A stretch of 8,488 bases of DNA from Actinocrinis sp046724665 (lineage in GTDB: Bacteria > Actinomycetota > Actinomycetes > Streptomycetales > Catenulisporaceae). The DNA lies in assembly GCA_046724665.1 (NCBI GenBank), contig JBKOWZ010000241.1:1-8488 (forward strand), in the 5' to 3' direction. Positions 1-5,942 of the stretch are shown piece after piece. The position numbers and the translations under genes were made by a program. How positions within the stretch are numbered: position 1 is the first letter of the stretch; every line of letters starts with the position of its first letter. The notes under the pieces are model-generated. The model made no database searches. It saw nothing but the letters and a program-made list of their open reading frames with translations, and was not told where the DNA came from.

Positions 1-1
1 G

Positions 2-595
2 GTCCACACGGTGCGCGCGGACCGCGTGGTCGGCGCCGCCGGGGAGATCAAGGCGCGGGCCGTGGTCGTCGCGGCCGGGCCGTACAGCGCGGTCGAGCTG
101 CTGCCCGGCCTGCACGAGCCGCGGATGCGCTCGGTGACCACGCTCTGGCACGTGGCCGACGACGCCGAGATCCCGGCCGACCCCGACCGGGCGCCGTCAG
201 TGCTCGTCGATACCGAGCCCGGCTCGCCGGTGGCGCGCACGATGGTGGTCAGCCGCGCCGCGCCCTCCCTCGCGCCGCCGGGCCGGGCGCTGGTCGCCAC
301 GACCGTGTACGGCGAGGACGGCAAGGAGCTCGCCGCGCTCGACCGTACCGTGCTGGAACGGCTGGCCGACCTGCACGGGCCGGACGCCAGGCGCTGGGAG
401 ACCCTTGACATCCGGCACATCGAGCACGGCGTGGTGACGATGCCGTCCCCGCACAACTTCGCCCGGCCGGTACGGCTCATCAACGGCCTGTACGTGTGCG
501 GCGATCATCGAGACCTGCCGAACATCGAGGGCGCGCTCCAGTCGGCCCGGCGCGCGGCGACGGCGGTCCTCGAGGATCTCAGAGCGCGCAATTAG
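2..595 (+). CDS. FAD-dependent oxidoreductase, C-terminal part (5' truncated by window edge)
   Basis: The reading frame is open from base 2 and has no natural start, so this is the 3' part of a longer gene; the GTG at position 11 is probably an internal valine. About 197 residues remain. A segment reading ARAVVVAAGPYSAVELLPG near the beginning fits the second Rossmann-type FAD-binding strand of the amine oxidase/phytoene desaturase/protoporphyrinogen oxidase superfamily, and the C-terminal GLYVCGDHRDLPNIEGALQS with a following ARRAA is that superfamily's closing FAD-contact motif, where the Asp binds the cofactor and the last helix packs on it. The region between would be the substrate domain. 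The substrate cannot be told from this part. No membrane segment is visible. The gene ends in TAG and overlaps the opposing methyltransferase gene by four bases. The superfamily call is solid; the exact activity is unknown. Confidence 0.85.
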   Translation, partial: VHTVRADRVVGAAGEIKARAVVVAAGPYSAVELLPGLHEPRMRSVTTLWHVADDAEIPADPDRAPSVLVDTEPGSPVARTMVVSRAAPSLAPPGRALVATTVYGEDGKELAALDRTVLERLADLHGPDARRWETLDIRHIEHGVVTMPSPHNFARPVRLINGLYVCGDHRDLPNIEGALQSARRAATAVLEDLRARN

Positions 596-1707
596 CCCTC
601 GTCCGGCCTCGGCCTGCGGAACTCGGCGCGCCAGAGGCGGTCCTCCGCCGAGACGGGGTTCGGCGATCCGGAGTAGGTCAGCGTCTCGATGGAGACCGGG
701 GTGAGCCCGTCCGCGGCGAACGCGTCGATCTCCTCGCGGGTGAGCGGCCACGGCGGCGTACCTCCCGCCTTGTACCGGTCCCCGACGAAGGCGATCGCGA
801 GCAGGGTGCCGCCGGGGGCGACCAGTTGCGCGACGTTCGCGATGGCGTCGGCCCGCGGCGGATCCGGCAGCGCCTGGACGGTGTAGATCTCGACGACGAG
901 GTCGAACGCGTGCCGCCACTGCGGCGGCAGGCCGAACAGGTCGGCGGTCGTGTACCAGACGGCCGAATCAGGATGCTGCCGCTTGGCGAGGCTGATCGCG
1001 GTCTGCGCGACGTCGAACCCGACCGTGTCGAACCCCAGGTTGGCGACGTACTCCGCGTCGATGCCGGTGCCGCAGCCGACGACGACGGCGCGGCGTCCCT
1101 CGCCCGTCACCTCGTGCTTCCACACCCAGTCGATCAGCAGCGGATGCGCGACGGGGCGATCCCAGGGCAGTTGCAGCTGCCCGCCGGCCGAGGCCTGGTA
1201 CAGCGCCTCGAAGAAGCCGGCCGGGCCGTCGCCGTCGCTGCCGCGCTGAGCGGACTGGCCGTTCTTGGCGGCGTCCGGCGCGGTGGCGTCGAGGATGTCG
1301 CGGACGGCGTCGCCGTCCGGGGCGTCGGCCGCGATGCCGGTAACGGACATGACGCGCTCGGGGTCCTCGTTGGCGAGCAGGCCGCCGATCAGGGTGTCGG
1401 CGCGCCGGGCGACGAGGTGCGCGGCGGGCAGGCCCGCGGCGTCGAGGATCGCGAGGACGTTGACCGCGAGACCGGGCAGCGTGGGCAGGGACGCGCGCGA
1501 GCTGTACTCGTAGCGCACGACGTAGCGGGAGCCCCCGGCGAGGCCGGTGCACAGATCGTCGGACCACGTCGGCGACTCGCCGTCCGCCGAAGCGGGGTCC
1601 AGCATCGAGGGCAGCAGCAGGACCGGAGGGTCTGACGGGTCGCCGAAGGCGCTTACGCGCACGTCCTGGCCGTTGATCTGGAATGTGCGGTCCGCAGTCT
1701 CTGCCAT
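592..1707 (-). CDS. Fusion protein: degenerate alpha/beta-hydrolase-like domain + TPMT-like SAM-dependent methyltransferase
   Basis: The product has 371 residues. Residues about 10-128 follow an alpha/beta-hydrolase N-terminus: GDPSDPPVLLLPS, a W-x(n)-L-x(n)-LAGGSRYVVRYEY stretch, then VLAILDAAGLPAAHLVA and NEDPERVMSVT. The catalytic features are gone: the oxyanion HG is Pro33-Ser34, the G-x-S-x-G elbow is A-R-R-A-D (100-104) with Arg102 in place of Ser, and the C-terminal half that would supply Asp and His is absent. After an Asp/Ala/Gly-rich linker (about 129-162), residues 163-371 form a class I methyltransferase: FFEALY, PWDRPVAHPLL, SAM motif I VVVGCGTGID (208-217), acidic Asp232 in GFDVA, ADLFGLPP, FDLVVEIYTVQAL, and VAPGGTLLAIA. 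This resembles small thiopurine-methyltransferase-like proteins; the substrate is unknown. The ATG at 1707 has only a weak ribosome site (GGGAC). The TAA stop overlaps the opposing gene's TAG. Confidence 0.85.
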   Translation of the reverse strand: MAETADRTFQINGQDVRVSAFGDPSDPPVLLLPSMLDPASADGESPTWSDDLCTGLAGGSRYVVRYEYSSRASLPTLPGLAVNVLAILDAAGLPAAHLVARRADTLIGGLLANEDPERVMSVTGIAADAPDGDAVRDILDATAPDAAKNGQSAQRGSDGDGPAGFFEALYQASAGGQLQLPWDRPVAHPLLIDWVWKHEVTGEGRRAVVVGCGTGIDAEYVANLGFDTVGFDVAQTAISLAKRQHPDSAVWYTTADLFGLPPQWRHAFDLVVEIYTVQALPDPPRADAIANVAQLVAPGGTLLAIAFVGDRYKAGGTPPWPLTREEIDAFAADGLTPVSIETLTYSGSPNPVSAEDRLWRAEFRRPRPDEG

Positions 1708-1835
1708 GGTCTTGTCCCGGTGCCCTTGTCGAGTGTCGCGGTCGGCGCGCCGTATGAGCGCACTGTCGATCTCACCACACTCGCGGCGACTGCGCGTACT
1801 CGAAGAGTGCTGTTACGTGTTCCGCGCGCCGCTTG

Positions 1836-2819
1836 TCACTCGACCGGGTAACGCAGCCCGATCTGCTCGCGGATCAGGTCCATCGTGCGCATGATCGACA
1901 GCGTCTCGTCGAGCGGCATCACAGGACTCTGCGTCTCACCCGCGCGCAGCCGGGCGCCGACCTCGGCGGCCTGGAAGCGCAGGCCCTTGGCCTCGTACGG
2001 GAACTCCAGGCTCTCGGCCGTCCCGTCGAGCAGGCTCAACCGCAGCGGCAGTTCGCCGCCGGGCCAGTTCGGCACCTCGATCCGGCCCTTCGTGCCCGTG
2101 ATCGAGGCCGTGTTCGCGGTGCGGCTGTCCAGGGACGTCGTGATCAGCGCGTGCGCGCCGCTCGAGTAGCCGAACACCGCGGAGGTCTGCGCGTCCACGC
2201 CGGTGACCGCCGGGGTGGCCAGCGCGGCGACCTGGTCCGGCGTGCCGAGCAGCATCGAGGCGAAGGAGACCGGGTAGACGCCGAGGTCGAGCAGCGCGCC
2301 GCCGCCGAGCGCGGGATCGAGTACCCGGTGCGCGGGGTCGGAGCTGAGCACCTCGCCGCGGTCCACGATCAGCGACCGAACGTCGCCGATCCGCCCCTCG
2401 GCCAGCAGCTCGCGCAGCGCGACCTGGTGCGGCAGGAACCTGACCCACATCGCTTCCATGAGGAAGACACCAGCGGCACGCGCCGCCTCGACCATCCTCT
2501 CGGCCTGGGCTGCGTTAACGGCGAACGGCTTCTCGCACAGCACGGCCTTACCCGCGGCGATCACCGTAAGGGTGACGGCCTCGTGCCCGGTGTGCGGTAC
2601 CGCGACGTATACGGCGTCCACGTCGGGGTCGGCGGCCAGGGCGTCGTAACCGACGTGCCGGTGCGGTACGTCGTGGCGGTCCGCGAACGCGTCCGCGGAC
2701 GCCCGTGACCGCGAGCCGACCGCGACGAGTTCGGCGTCAGGCAGCAGGGCGAGATCGCGCGCGAAGGCGTCCGCGATCACACCCGTCCCGGCGATGCCCC
2801 AACGGACCCGTTCTGCCAT
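1836..2819 (-). CDS. Gfo/Idh/MocA-family NAD(P)-dependent oxidoreductase
   Basis: The product has 327 residues, a usual length for the family, and is probably cytosolic. The N-terminal Rossmann fold shows WGIAGTGVIADAFA (7-20), then VGSRS after the second strand and AVYVAVPHTGHE (69-80). The family signature CEKPFAVN follows, with Glu96-Lys97-Pro98. The C-terminal beta-sheet domain begins around 125 and includes EAMWVRFLP (122-130) and GGGALLDLGVYPVSFASMLLG (172-192). Lys97 and Tyr182 match the positions used by dimeric dihydrodiol dehydrogenases and related sugar/xylose dehydrogenases, so a sugar or cyclic-alcohol dehydrogenase is likely, but the substrate cannot be read from the sequence. 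The ATG at 2819 is chosen because the Rossmann motif starts right after it and GGGAGGG (2828-2834, read on the minus strand) lies 8 bases upstream; the open frame further upstream runs antisense through lipB and is not coding. The methyltransferase gene lies 128 bases downstream on the same strand. Confidence 0.93.
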   Translation of the reverse strand: MAERVRWGIAGTGVIADAFARDLALLPDAELVAVGSRSRASADAFADRHDVPHRHVGYDALAADPDVDAVYVAVPHTGHEAVTLTVIAAGKAVLCEKPFAVNAAQAERMVEAARAAGVFLMEAMWVRFLPHQVALRELLAEGRIGDVRSLIVDRGEVLSSDPAHRVLDPALGGGALLDLGVYPVSFASMLLGTPDQVAALATPAVTGVDAQTSAVFGYSSGAHALITTSLDSRTANTASITGTKGRIEVPNWPGGELPLRLSLLDGTAESLEFPYEAKGLRFQAAEVGARLRAGETQSPVMPLDETLSIMRTMDLIREQIGLRYPVE

Positions 2820-2871
2820 GGTGCCGGCCCTCCCGGAGCGCTGTGCGGTAATCGGACCACGTCGTTCGCAC

Positions 2872-2877
2872 ACGTTA
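2872..2877 (-). promoter_or_regulatory. Possible -10 element for the Gfo/Idh/MocA oxidoreductase gene
   Basis: Read on the minus strand this is TAACGT, fitting the actinobacterial TANNNT -10 pattern, about 52 bases before the ATG at 2819. No convincing -35 hexamer is visible. The CRP-like palindrome lies just upstream, where the -35 region would be. Placement is inferred from pattern only. Confidence 0.3.
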
Positions 2878-2890
2878 CACGAAACAAGGT

Positions 2891-2906
2891 TGTGACCGAG
2901 GTCACC
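2891..2906. promoter_or_regulatory. CRP/GlxR-like operator in the divergent region
   Basis: The sequence TGTGA-CCGAGG-TCACC matches 9 of the 10 specified bases of the CRP-family consensus TGTGA-N6-TCACA, and its core (2892-2905) is an inverted repeat GTGACC-GA-GGTCAC with perfect 6-base arms. It sits between divergent genes: centred roughly 30 bases upstream of the predicted start for the oxidoreductase transcript, where a bound protein would touch the -35 region, and about 95 bases upstream of the lipB ATG. Actinobacteria carry CRP-family regulators (Crp in Streptomyces, GlxR in Corynebacterium, Rv3676 in Mycobacterium) with this recognition pattern. Which gene is controlled, and by what, is inference. 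Confidence 0.42.
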
Positions 2907-2980
2907 GGGGATTTCACCGCTGTCGAGGCCGCCGACGGCCACGCCGCATCGCGGGCGCTCCCGGCGCGGCGGCGGCGTCG

Positions 2981-2986
2981 TAGAGT
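2981..2986 (+). promoter_or_regulatory. Candidate -10 element of lipB (possible leaderless transcript)
   Basis: TAGAGT fits TANNNT and ends 7 bases before the lipB ATG at 2994. No Shine-Dalgarno sequence is visible between it and the start codon, which is what a transcript beginning at or next to the A of the ATG would look like. No clear -35 is seen, common for actinobacterial promoters. Confidence 0.4.
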
Positions 2987-2993
2987 CGTAACC

Positions 2994-3692
2994 ATGGGCG
3001 AACTGGAAATCATCCGGATCGGCTTCGGCGCCGAAGCGGTCGATTACCACGTCGCGTGGGACGACCAGCGCGCGCGGCACGCCGCCCGGGTGGCCGGCCT
3101 GGTGTCCGACGCGGTCATCCTGCTCGAGCACCCGCCGGTGTACACCGCGGGCAAGCGGACCGAGGCGGCGGACCGGCCGATCGACGGCACGTCCGTGGTC
3201 GAGGTGGACCGCGGCGGGAAGATCACCTGGCACGGCCCGGGCCAGCTGGTCGGCTACCCGATCGTGCGCATGCCGGAGGGCGTGTATGTGGTCGATTTCG
3301 TCCGCCGGGTCGAGCAGGTGATCATCGAGGCCTGCGCCGACCTCGGACTGCGCACCGAGCGGGTCAAGGGCCGCTCCGGGGTGTGGGTACCGGCCGACGG
3401 CCTTCGGCCGGAGCGGAAGGTGGCCGCGATCGGGCTGCGTTTCGCCCAGGGCGTCACCATGCATGGATTCGCGGTGAACTGCGACAATGAGCTCGACTGG
3501 TTCAACCGGATCGTGCCGTGCGGGATCAGCGACGCCGGTGTTACGTCGCTCAGCGAGGAACTCGGCCGCCGGGTGACCGTGCAGGAGCTGCTGCCGGTCG
3601 TCGAGCGGCACCTGCACCTGCTCACCGAGCCGAAGGGCGCCCCTACCGATAAGGTGCGGTCGGCAAAGGTACCGATGCTCGAGGAGGCGTGA
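2994..3692 (+). CDS. lipB: Lipoyl(octanoyl) transferase LipB
   Basis: LipB moves the octanoyl group from octanoyl-acyl carrier protein to a specific lysine of lipoyl domains (E2 subunits, GcvH), the first step of endogenous lipoate synthesis in the cytosol. The product has 232 residues. It shows LLEHPPVYTAGKRT (43-56), the signature DRGGKITWHGPGQLVGYPI (72-90), RSGVW (127-131), RKVAAIGLR with catalytic Lys142, and IVPCGISDAGVTS with catalytic Cys176, the thioester-forming residue. With the ATG at 2994 the catalytic pair falls at 142 and 176, the same numbers as in the characterised M. tuberculosis enzyme, which supports this start over an in-frame GTG at 2892 whose extra residues are Arg/Ala-rich and unlike the family. 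There is no clear ribosome site; a -10-like TAGAGT lies 7 bases upstream. The 3' end carries GAGGAGG, which serves lipA. Confidence 0.97.
   Translation: MGELEIIRIGFGAEAVDYHVAWDDQRARHAARVAGLVSDAVILLEHPPVYTAGKRTEAADRPIDGTSVVEVDRGGKITWHGPGQLVGYPIVRMPEGVYVVDFVRRVEQVIIEACADLGLRTERVKGRSGVWVPADGLRPERKVAAIGLRFAQGVTMHGFAVNCDNELDWFNRIVPCGISDAGVTSLSEELGRRVTVQELLPVVERHLHLLTEPKGAPTDKVRSAKVPMLEEA
3681..3687 (+). promoter_or_regulatory. Ribosome binding site of lipA inside the lipB 3' end
   Basis: GAGGAGG encodes part of the last lipB codons and lies 7 bases before the GTG at 3695 but only 1 base before the GTG at 3689. The spacing decides in favour of 3695 as the main lipA start. Translation of lipB through this site implies coupling of the two genes. 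Confidence 0.75.
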
Positions 3693-3694
3693 CC

Positions 3695-4657
3695 GTGACC
3701 GCAGTCGATGACACGATTCCCGAGCCGCTGACCACCGTCGCCCCGGACGGCCGCAAAATGCTGCGGCTCGAGGTGCGCAACGCCGCCACGCCGATCGAGA
3801 AGAAGCCCGAGTGGATCAAGACCCGGGCGAAGATGGGCCCCGAGTACACCGCGCTGCGCGAGCTGGTGAAGAGCGAGGGGCTGCACACCGTCTGCCAGGA
3901 GGCGGGCTGCCCCAACATCTTCGAGTGCTGGGAGGACCGCGAGGCCACCTTCCTCATCGGCGGCGAGCAGTGCACCCGCCGCTGCGACTTCTGCCAGATC
4001 GACACCGGCAAGCCGGCCGCGCTGGACCGCGACGAGCCGCGCCGGGTCGGCGAGTCGGTGGCGTCGATGGGCCTGCGGTACGCGACCGTGACCGGTGTGG
4101 CCCGCGACGACCTGCCCGACGGCGGAGCGTGGCTGTACGCCGAGACGGTGCGTCAGATCCACGCGCAGGTGCCCGGCTGCGGCGTCGAACTGCTGATCCC
4201 CGACTTCAACGCGATCCCCGAGCTGCTGGCCGAGGTCTTCGCCGCGCAGCCCGAGGTGCTGGCGCACAACGTCGAGACCGTGCCGCGCATCTTCAAGCGC
4301 ATCCGGCCGGCCTTCCGCTACGAGCGCTCGCTCGACGTCATCCGGCAGGCGCGCGCGGCCGGGCTGGTCACCAAGTCGAACCTGATCCTGGGGCTGGGCG
4401 AGGAGCGCTCCGAGGTCTCCCAGGCGCTGCTCGACCTGCACGAGGCGGGCTGCGAACTGATCACCATCACGCAGTACCTGCGGCCCTCCCCGCGCCACCA
4501 CCCGGTGGAGCGCTGGGTCAAGCCGGAGGAGTTCGTCGAACTCAAGCAGGAGGCCGAGCAGATCGGCTTCAGCGGTGTGATGTCCGGGCCGCTGGTGCGC
4601 TCGTCGTACCGGGCCGGACGGCTGTACCGGCAGGCCGTCGCCGCCCGAACGGCGTAA
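3695..4657 (+). CDS. lipA: Lipoyl synthase LipA (radical SAM, two 4Fe-4S clusters)
   Basis: LipA inserts two sulfur atoms at C6 and C8 of the protein-bound octanoyl group left by LipB, giving the lipoyl cofactor. The product has 320 residues. The auxiliary cluster that donates sulfur is held by Cys67, Cys72 and Cys78 (CQEAGCPNIFEC), and the radical SAM cluster by Cys93, Cys97 and Cys100 (CTRRCDFC). The C-terminal RSSYRAG (302-308) carries the serine that caps the auxiliary cluster. Other conserved blocks are HNVETVPRIF (191-200), SNLILGLGE (228-236) and ITITQYLRPSPRHHPVERW. The start is uncertain by two codons: GTG at 3689 overlaps the lipB stop by four bases (GTGA), while GTG at 3695 has the better-placed ribosome site and is used here. 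Both give the same protein apart from two residues. It is cotranscribed and probably translationally coupled with lipB. Confidence 0.97.
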   Translation: MTAVDDTIPEPLTTVAPDGRKMLRLEVRNAATPIEKKPEWIKTRAKMGPEYTALRELVKSEGLHTVCQEAGCPNIFECWEDREATFLIGGEQCTRRCDFCQIDTGKPAALDRDEPRRVGESVASMGLRYATVTGVARDDLPDGGAWLYAETVRQIHAQVPGCGVELLIPDFNAIPELLAEVFAAQPEVLAHNVETVPRIFKRIRPAFRYERSLDVIRQARAAGLVTKSNLILGLGEERSEVSQALLDLHEAGCELITITQYLRPSPRHHPVERWVKPEEFVELKQEAEQIGFSGVMSGPLVRSSYRAGRLYRQAVAARTA

Positions 4658-4678
4658 GCGACGGCTCTGGCGGCCCTT

Positions 4679-4697
4679 CACCGGGAATTGACCGGTG
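4679..4697 (+). terminator. Weak stem-loop downstream of lipA
   Basis: CACCGG and CCGGTG form a perfect 6-base stem around a 7-base loop, beginning 21 bases after the lipA stop codon. There is no T-run, so it may be a weak terminator, an RNA-stability hairpin, or chance in GC-rich sequence. Confidence 0.35.
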
Positions 4698-4720
4698 TGC
4701 AGTACCCAGGCAACACGAGA

Positions 4721-4749
4721 CAGCAACCCTGGTGGTGCTGATCCGGATC
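4721..4749. promoter_or_regulatory. Imperfect hairpin next to a 10-base palindrome before the small ORF
   Basis: Bases 4721-4740 fold as CAGCA-A-CC / GG-TGCTG, a 7-pair stem with one bulged A and a CTGGT loop. They touch the perfect palindrome GATCCGGATC (4740-4749). Both lie 25-53 bases before the ATG at 4774. They could act as an operator or leader structure for the small gene, but no known motif is matched. Confidence 0.25.
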
Positions 4750-4773
4750 TGAGGATTGGGGGCACGGACGAGC

Positions 4774-5004
4774 ATGACGGTAACGACCGACCGCGCCGCT
4801 GCGAGCCGAGCCGCGGTACGACGCGGAGCGGTACGTACGGTGCTGAACACGGTAGAGCGGGTGATCTTCCGCGGGGACGGGCTGACCGTCGCGCGGGCGA
4901 ACGCGTGGGCGGCAGTCCAGGAGGACCGCGCGCGGGCCAGGGCGAGGGCCGAGGCGTTCACGGCGCTGGAGTCGGTACTGGAGCCGGGCCTCGGGCAGCC
5001 GTAG
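4774..5004 (+). CDS. Small actinobacterial protein of unknown function
   Basis: The product has 76 residues, rich in Ala and Arg, with predicted helical stretches: RRGAVRTVLNTVERVIFRGD (17-36), then LTVARANAWAAVQEDRARARARAEAF (37-62). The second helix has alternating Arg/Ala and could be amphipathic. No signal peptide, membrane segment or metal motif is seen. Codon third positions are mostly G or C as in the neighbours, and a small ORF sits at this place between lipA and the DUF4191 gene in Streptomyces as far as I recall (SCO2195), so I consider it real. The ATG at 4774 is preceded by only a weak purine stretch (GGACGAG); an in-frame TTG at 4756 would add six residues. It lies 116 bases after lipA, so it may have its own promoter. 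Function unknown. Confidence 0.65.
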   Translation: MTVTTDRAAASRAAVRRGAVRTVLNTVERVIFRGDGLTVARANAWAAVQEDRARARARAEAFTALESVLEPGLGQP

Positions 5005-5016
5005 CCTGACGGGCCG

Positions 5017-5052
5017 TCAATCCATCCCCATCAATCCTCATACCGTCATACC
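5017..5052 (+). repeat. Short direct heptamer repeats in the gap before the DUF4191 gene
   Basis: TCAATCC occurs at 5017-5023 and 5031-5037, and TCATACC at 5038-5044 and 5046-5052, in a pyrimidine-rich, less GC-rich stretch. They may be part of an upstream promoter or binding region; no known motif is matched. Confidence 0.3.
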
Positions 5053-5102
5053 GAATCCATCACGCGGCCCCGGGCCGTGCAGTAGCCGATCCCCCGGGGA
5101 CA

Positions 5103-5108
5103 TATCCT
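5103..5108 (+). promoter_or_regulatory. Candidate -10 element of the DUF4191 gene (possible leaderless transcript)
   Basis: TATCCT fits TANNNT and ends exactly 7 bases before the ATG at 5116, with no Shine-Dalgarno sequence between. The spacing is identical to that seen at lipB and at the RDD gene. Confidence 0.4.
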
Positions 5109-5115
5109 TTTGAGC

Positions 5116-5871
5116 ATGGCGCGCAACGCATCCCCCGAGCCGGCCGTGAACCCGGCCGCCCAGCCCGAACCGCCAAAGGGCCGGTTCAAGCAGTTCGTCT
5201 ACGCCTACAAGGTGACCAGGGCGAGCGATCCGAAGCTCGCCCTGGCGATGCTCGCCTGGGGCGGCGGCACGGCCGCGGCCGTGTTCGCGCTCTTCTTCCT
5301 GCTGTTCGGCGGCAACGTCATCGGGCTGGTCTTCGCGGTGCTGTTCGCGCTGCTGTTCGGCGCGCTGGTCGCGCTGTCCACGCTCTCGCGCCGGGTACAG
5401 CGCACCGCGTACCGGCGGATCGAGGGGCAGGCCGGGGCCGCCGCCGCGGTGCTGGAGCAGGGCCTCAAGCGCGGCTGGTCGATGACCCCGGCGGTGCAGT
5501 TCAACCGGCAGCAGGACCTGGTGCACCGGCTGATCGGCCGGGCCGGGATCCTGCTGGTCGCCGAGGGCGACCCGGGCCGGGTGGCGCAGTTGGTCAACAC
5601 CGAGCGCAAGGCGATCGCCCGCTACCTCGGCCCGGACGTCGAGGTGGACGCGGTCGTGGTCGGCGACGACACCGGCGCCGGCCAGATCCCGCTCAACAAG
5701 CTGACGCAGACGCTGACCCGGCGCGGGCTGCGCGGCCGGTCGAAGCTGACGCAGATGCAGGTCAACGAGTACTCGAAGCGGCTGGCCGCGATCAGCAGCG
5801 GCCCGATGGCGAGCATGCCCAAGGGCCCGATCCCGCGCGGTGGCCGCATCCCCCGCGGCAACATCCGCTAG
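5116..5871 (+). CDS. DUF4191 family membrane protein
   Basis: The product has 251 residues and matches the actinobacterial family typified by Rv2219 and SCO2196, always near lipA and glnA. After a Pro/Ala-rich tail (1-20) comes FKQFVYAYKVTRASDPKLA (24-42), a conserved cytosolic entry segment. Two adjacent membrane helices follow at about 42-63 and 66-88, joined by a very short GGN turn, so both ends should be cytosolic. Conserved downstream blocks are RIEGQAGAAAAVLEQGLKRGWSMTPAVQFNRQQDLVHRLIGRAGILLVAEGDP (101-153) and VVGDDTGAGQIPLNKL (181-196). The C-terminus (228-251) is a basic Gly/Pro tail with a repeated IPRG. Biochemical function is unknown. The ATG at 5116 is preferred over the in-frame TTG at 5110, which is in the gap after the -10-like TATCCT. 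A transcription terminator overlaps its stop codon. Confidence 0.92.
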   Translation: MARNASPEPAVNPAAQPEPPKGRFKQFVYAYKVTRASDPKLALAMLAWGGGTAAAVFALFFLLFGGNVIGLVFAVLFALLFGALVALSTLSRRVQRTAYRRIEGQAGAAAAVLEQGLKRGWSMTPAVQFNRQQDLVHRLIGRAGILLVAEGDPGRVAQLVNTERKAIARYLGPDVEVDAVVVGDDTGAGQIPLNKLTQTLTRRGLRGRSKLTQMQVNEYSKRLAAISSGPMASMPKGPIPRGGRIPRGNIR

Positions 5872-5899
5872 TGCCGCGGCCGTGGCAGCACGGCACTAG
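5868..5899. terminator. Bidirectional terminator hairpin over the DUF4191 stop codon
   Basis: CTAGTGCCG (5868-5876) and CGGCACTAG (5891-5899) are a perfect 9-base inverted repeat with a 14-base loop. The left arm contains the DUF4191 stop codon TAG. It lies between two convergent genes (the RDD gene ends at 5943), so it can end transcripts from both sides. There is no T-run, as is usual for actinobacterial terminators. Confidence 0.7.
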
Positions 5900-5942
5900 T
5901 CGGCCGCCGGCCCCCGCCCCCGCTTCACCAACCTCACCGACT

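Noticed and set aside
1708..1835. Inverted repeats such as ACTCGAAGAGT (1798-1808) between the oxidoreductase and methyltransferase genes
   Set aside because: The arms are only 4 bases with a 3-base loop; too short to support a terminator or operator call.
496..2708. Long plus-strand frames opposite the methyltransferase and oxidoreductase genes
   Set aside because: They are Arg/Gly-rich shadows of the two minus-strand genes, which show clear domain motifs.
2820..3617. A 266-residue N-terminal extension of the Gfo/Idh/MocA oxidoreductase
   Set aside because: The extension is antisense to lipB, the Rossmann motif begins right after the ATG at 2819, and that ATG has a well-placed GGGAGGG ribosome site.
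3254..4765. A 503-codon open frame on the minus strand across lipB and lipA
   Set aside because: It is antisense to two certain genes; its product is low-complexity in character (His, Arg, Gly, Leu-rich) and matches no family. Long antisense frames are expected where third codon positions are nearly all G or C.
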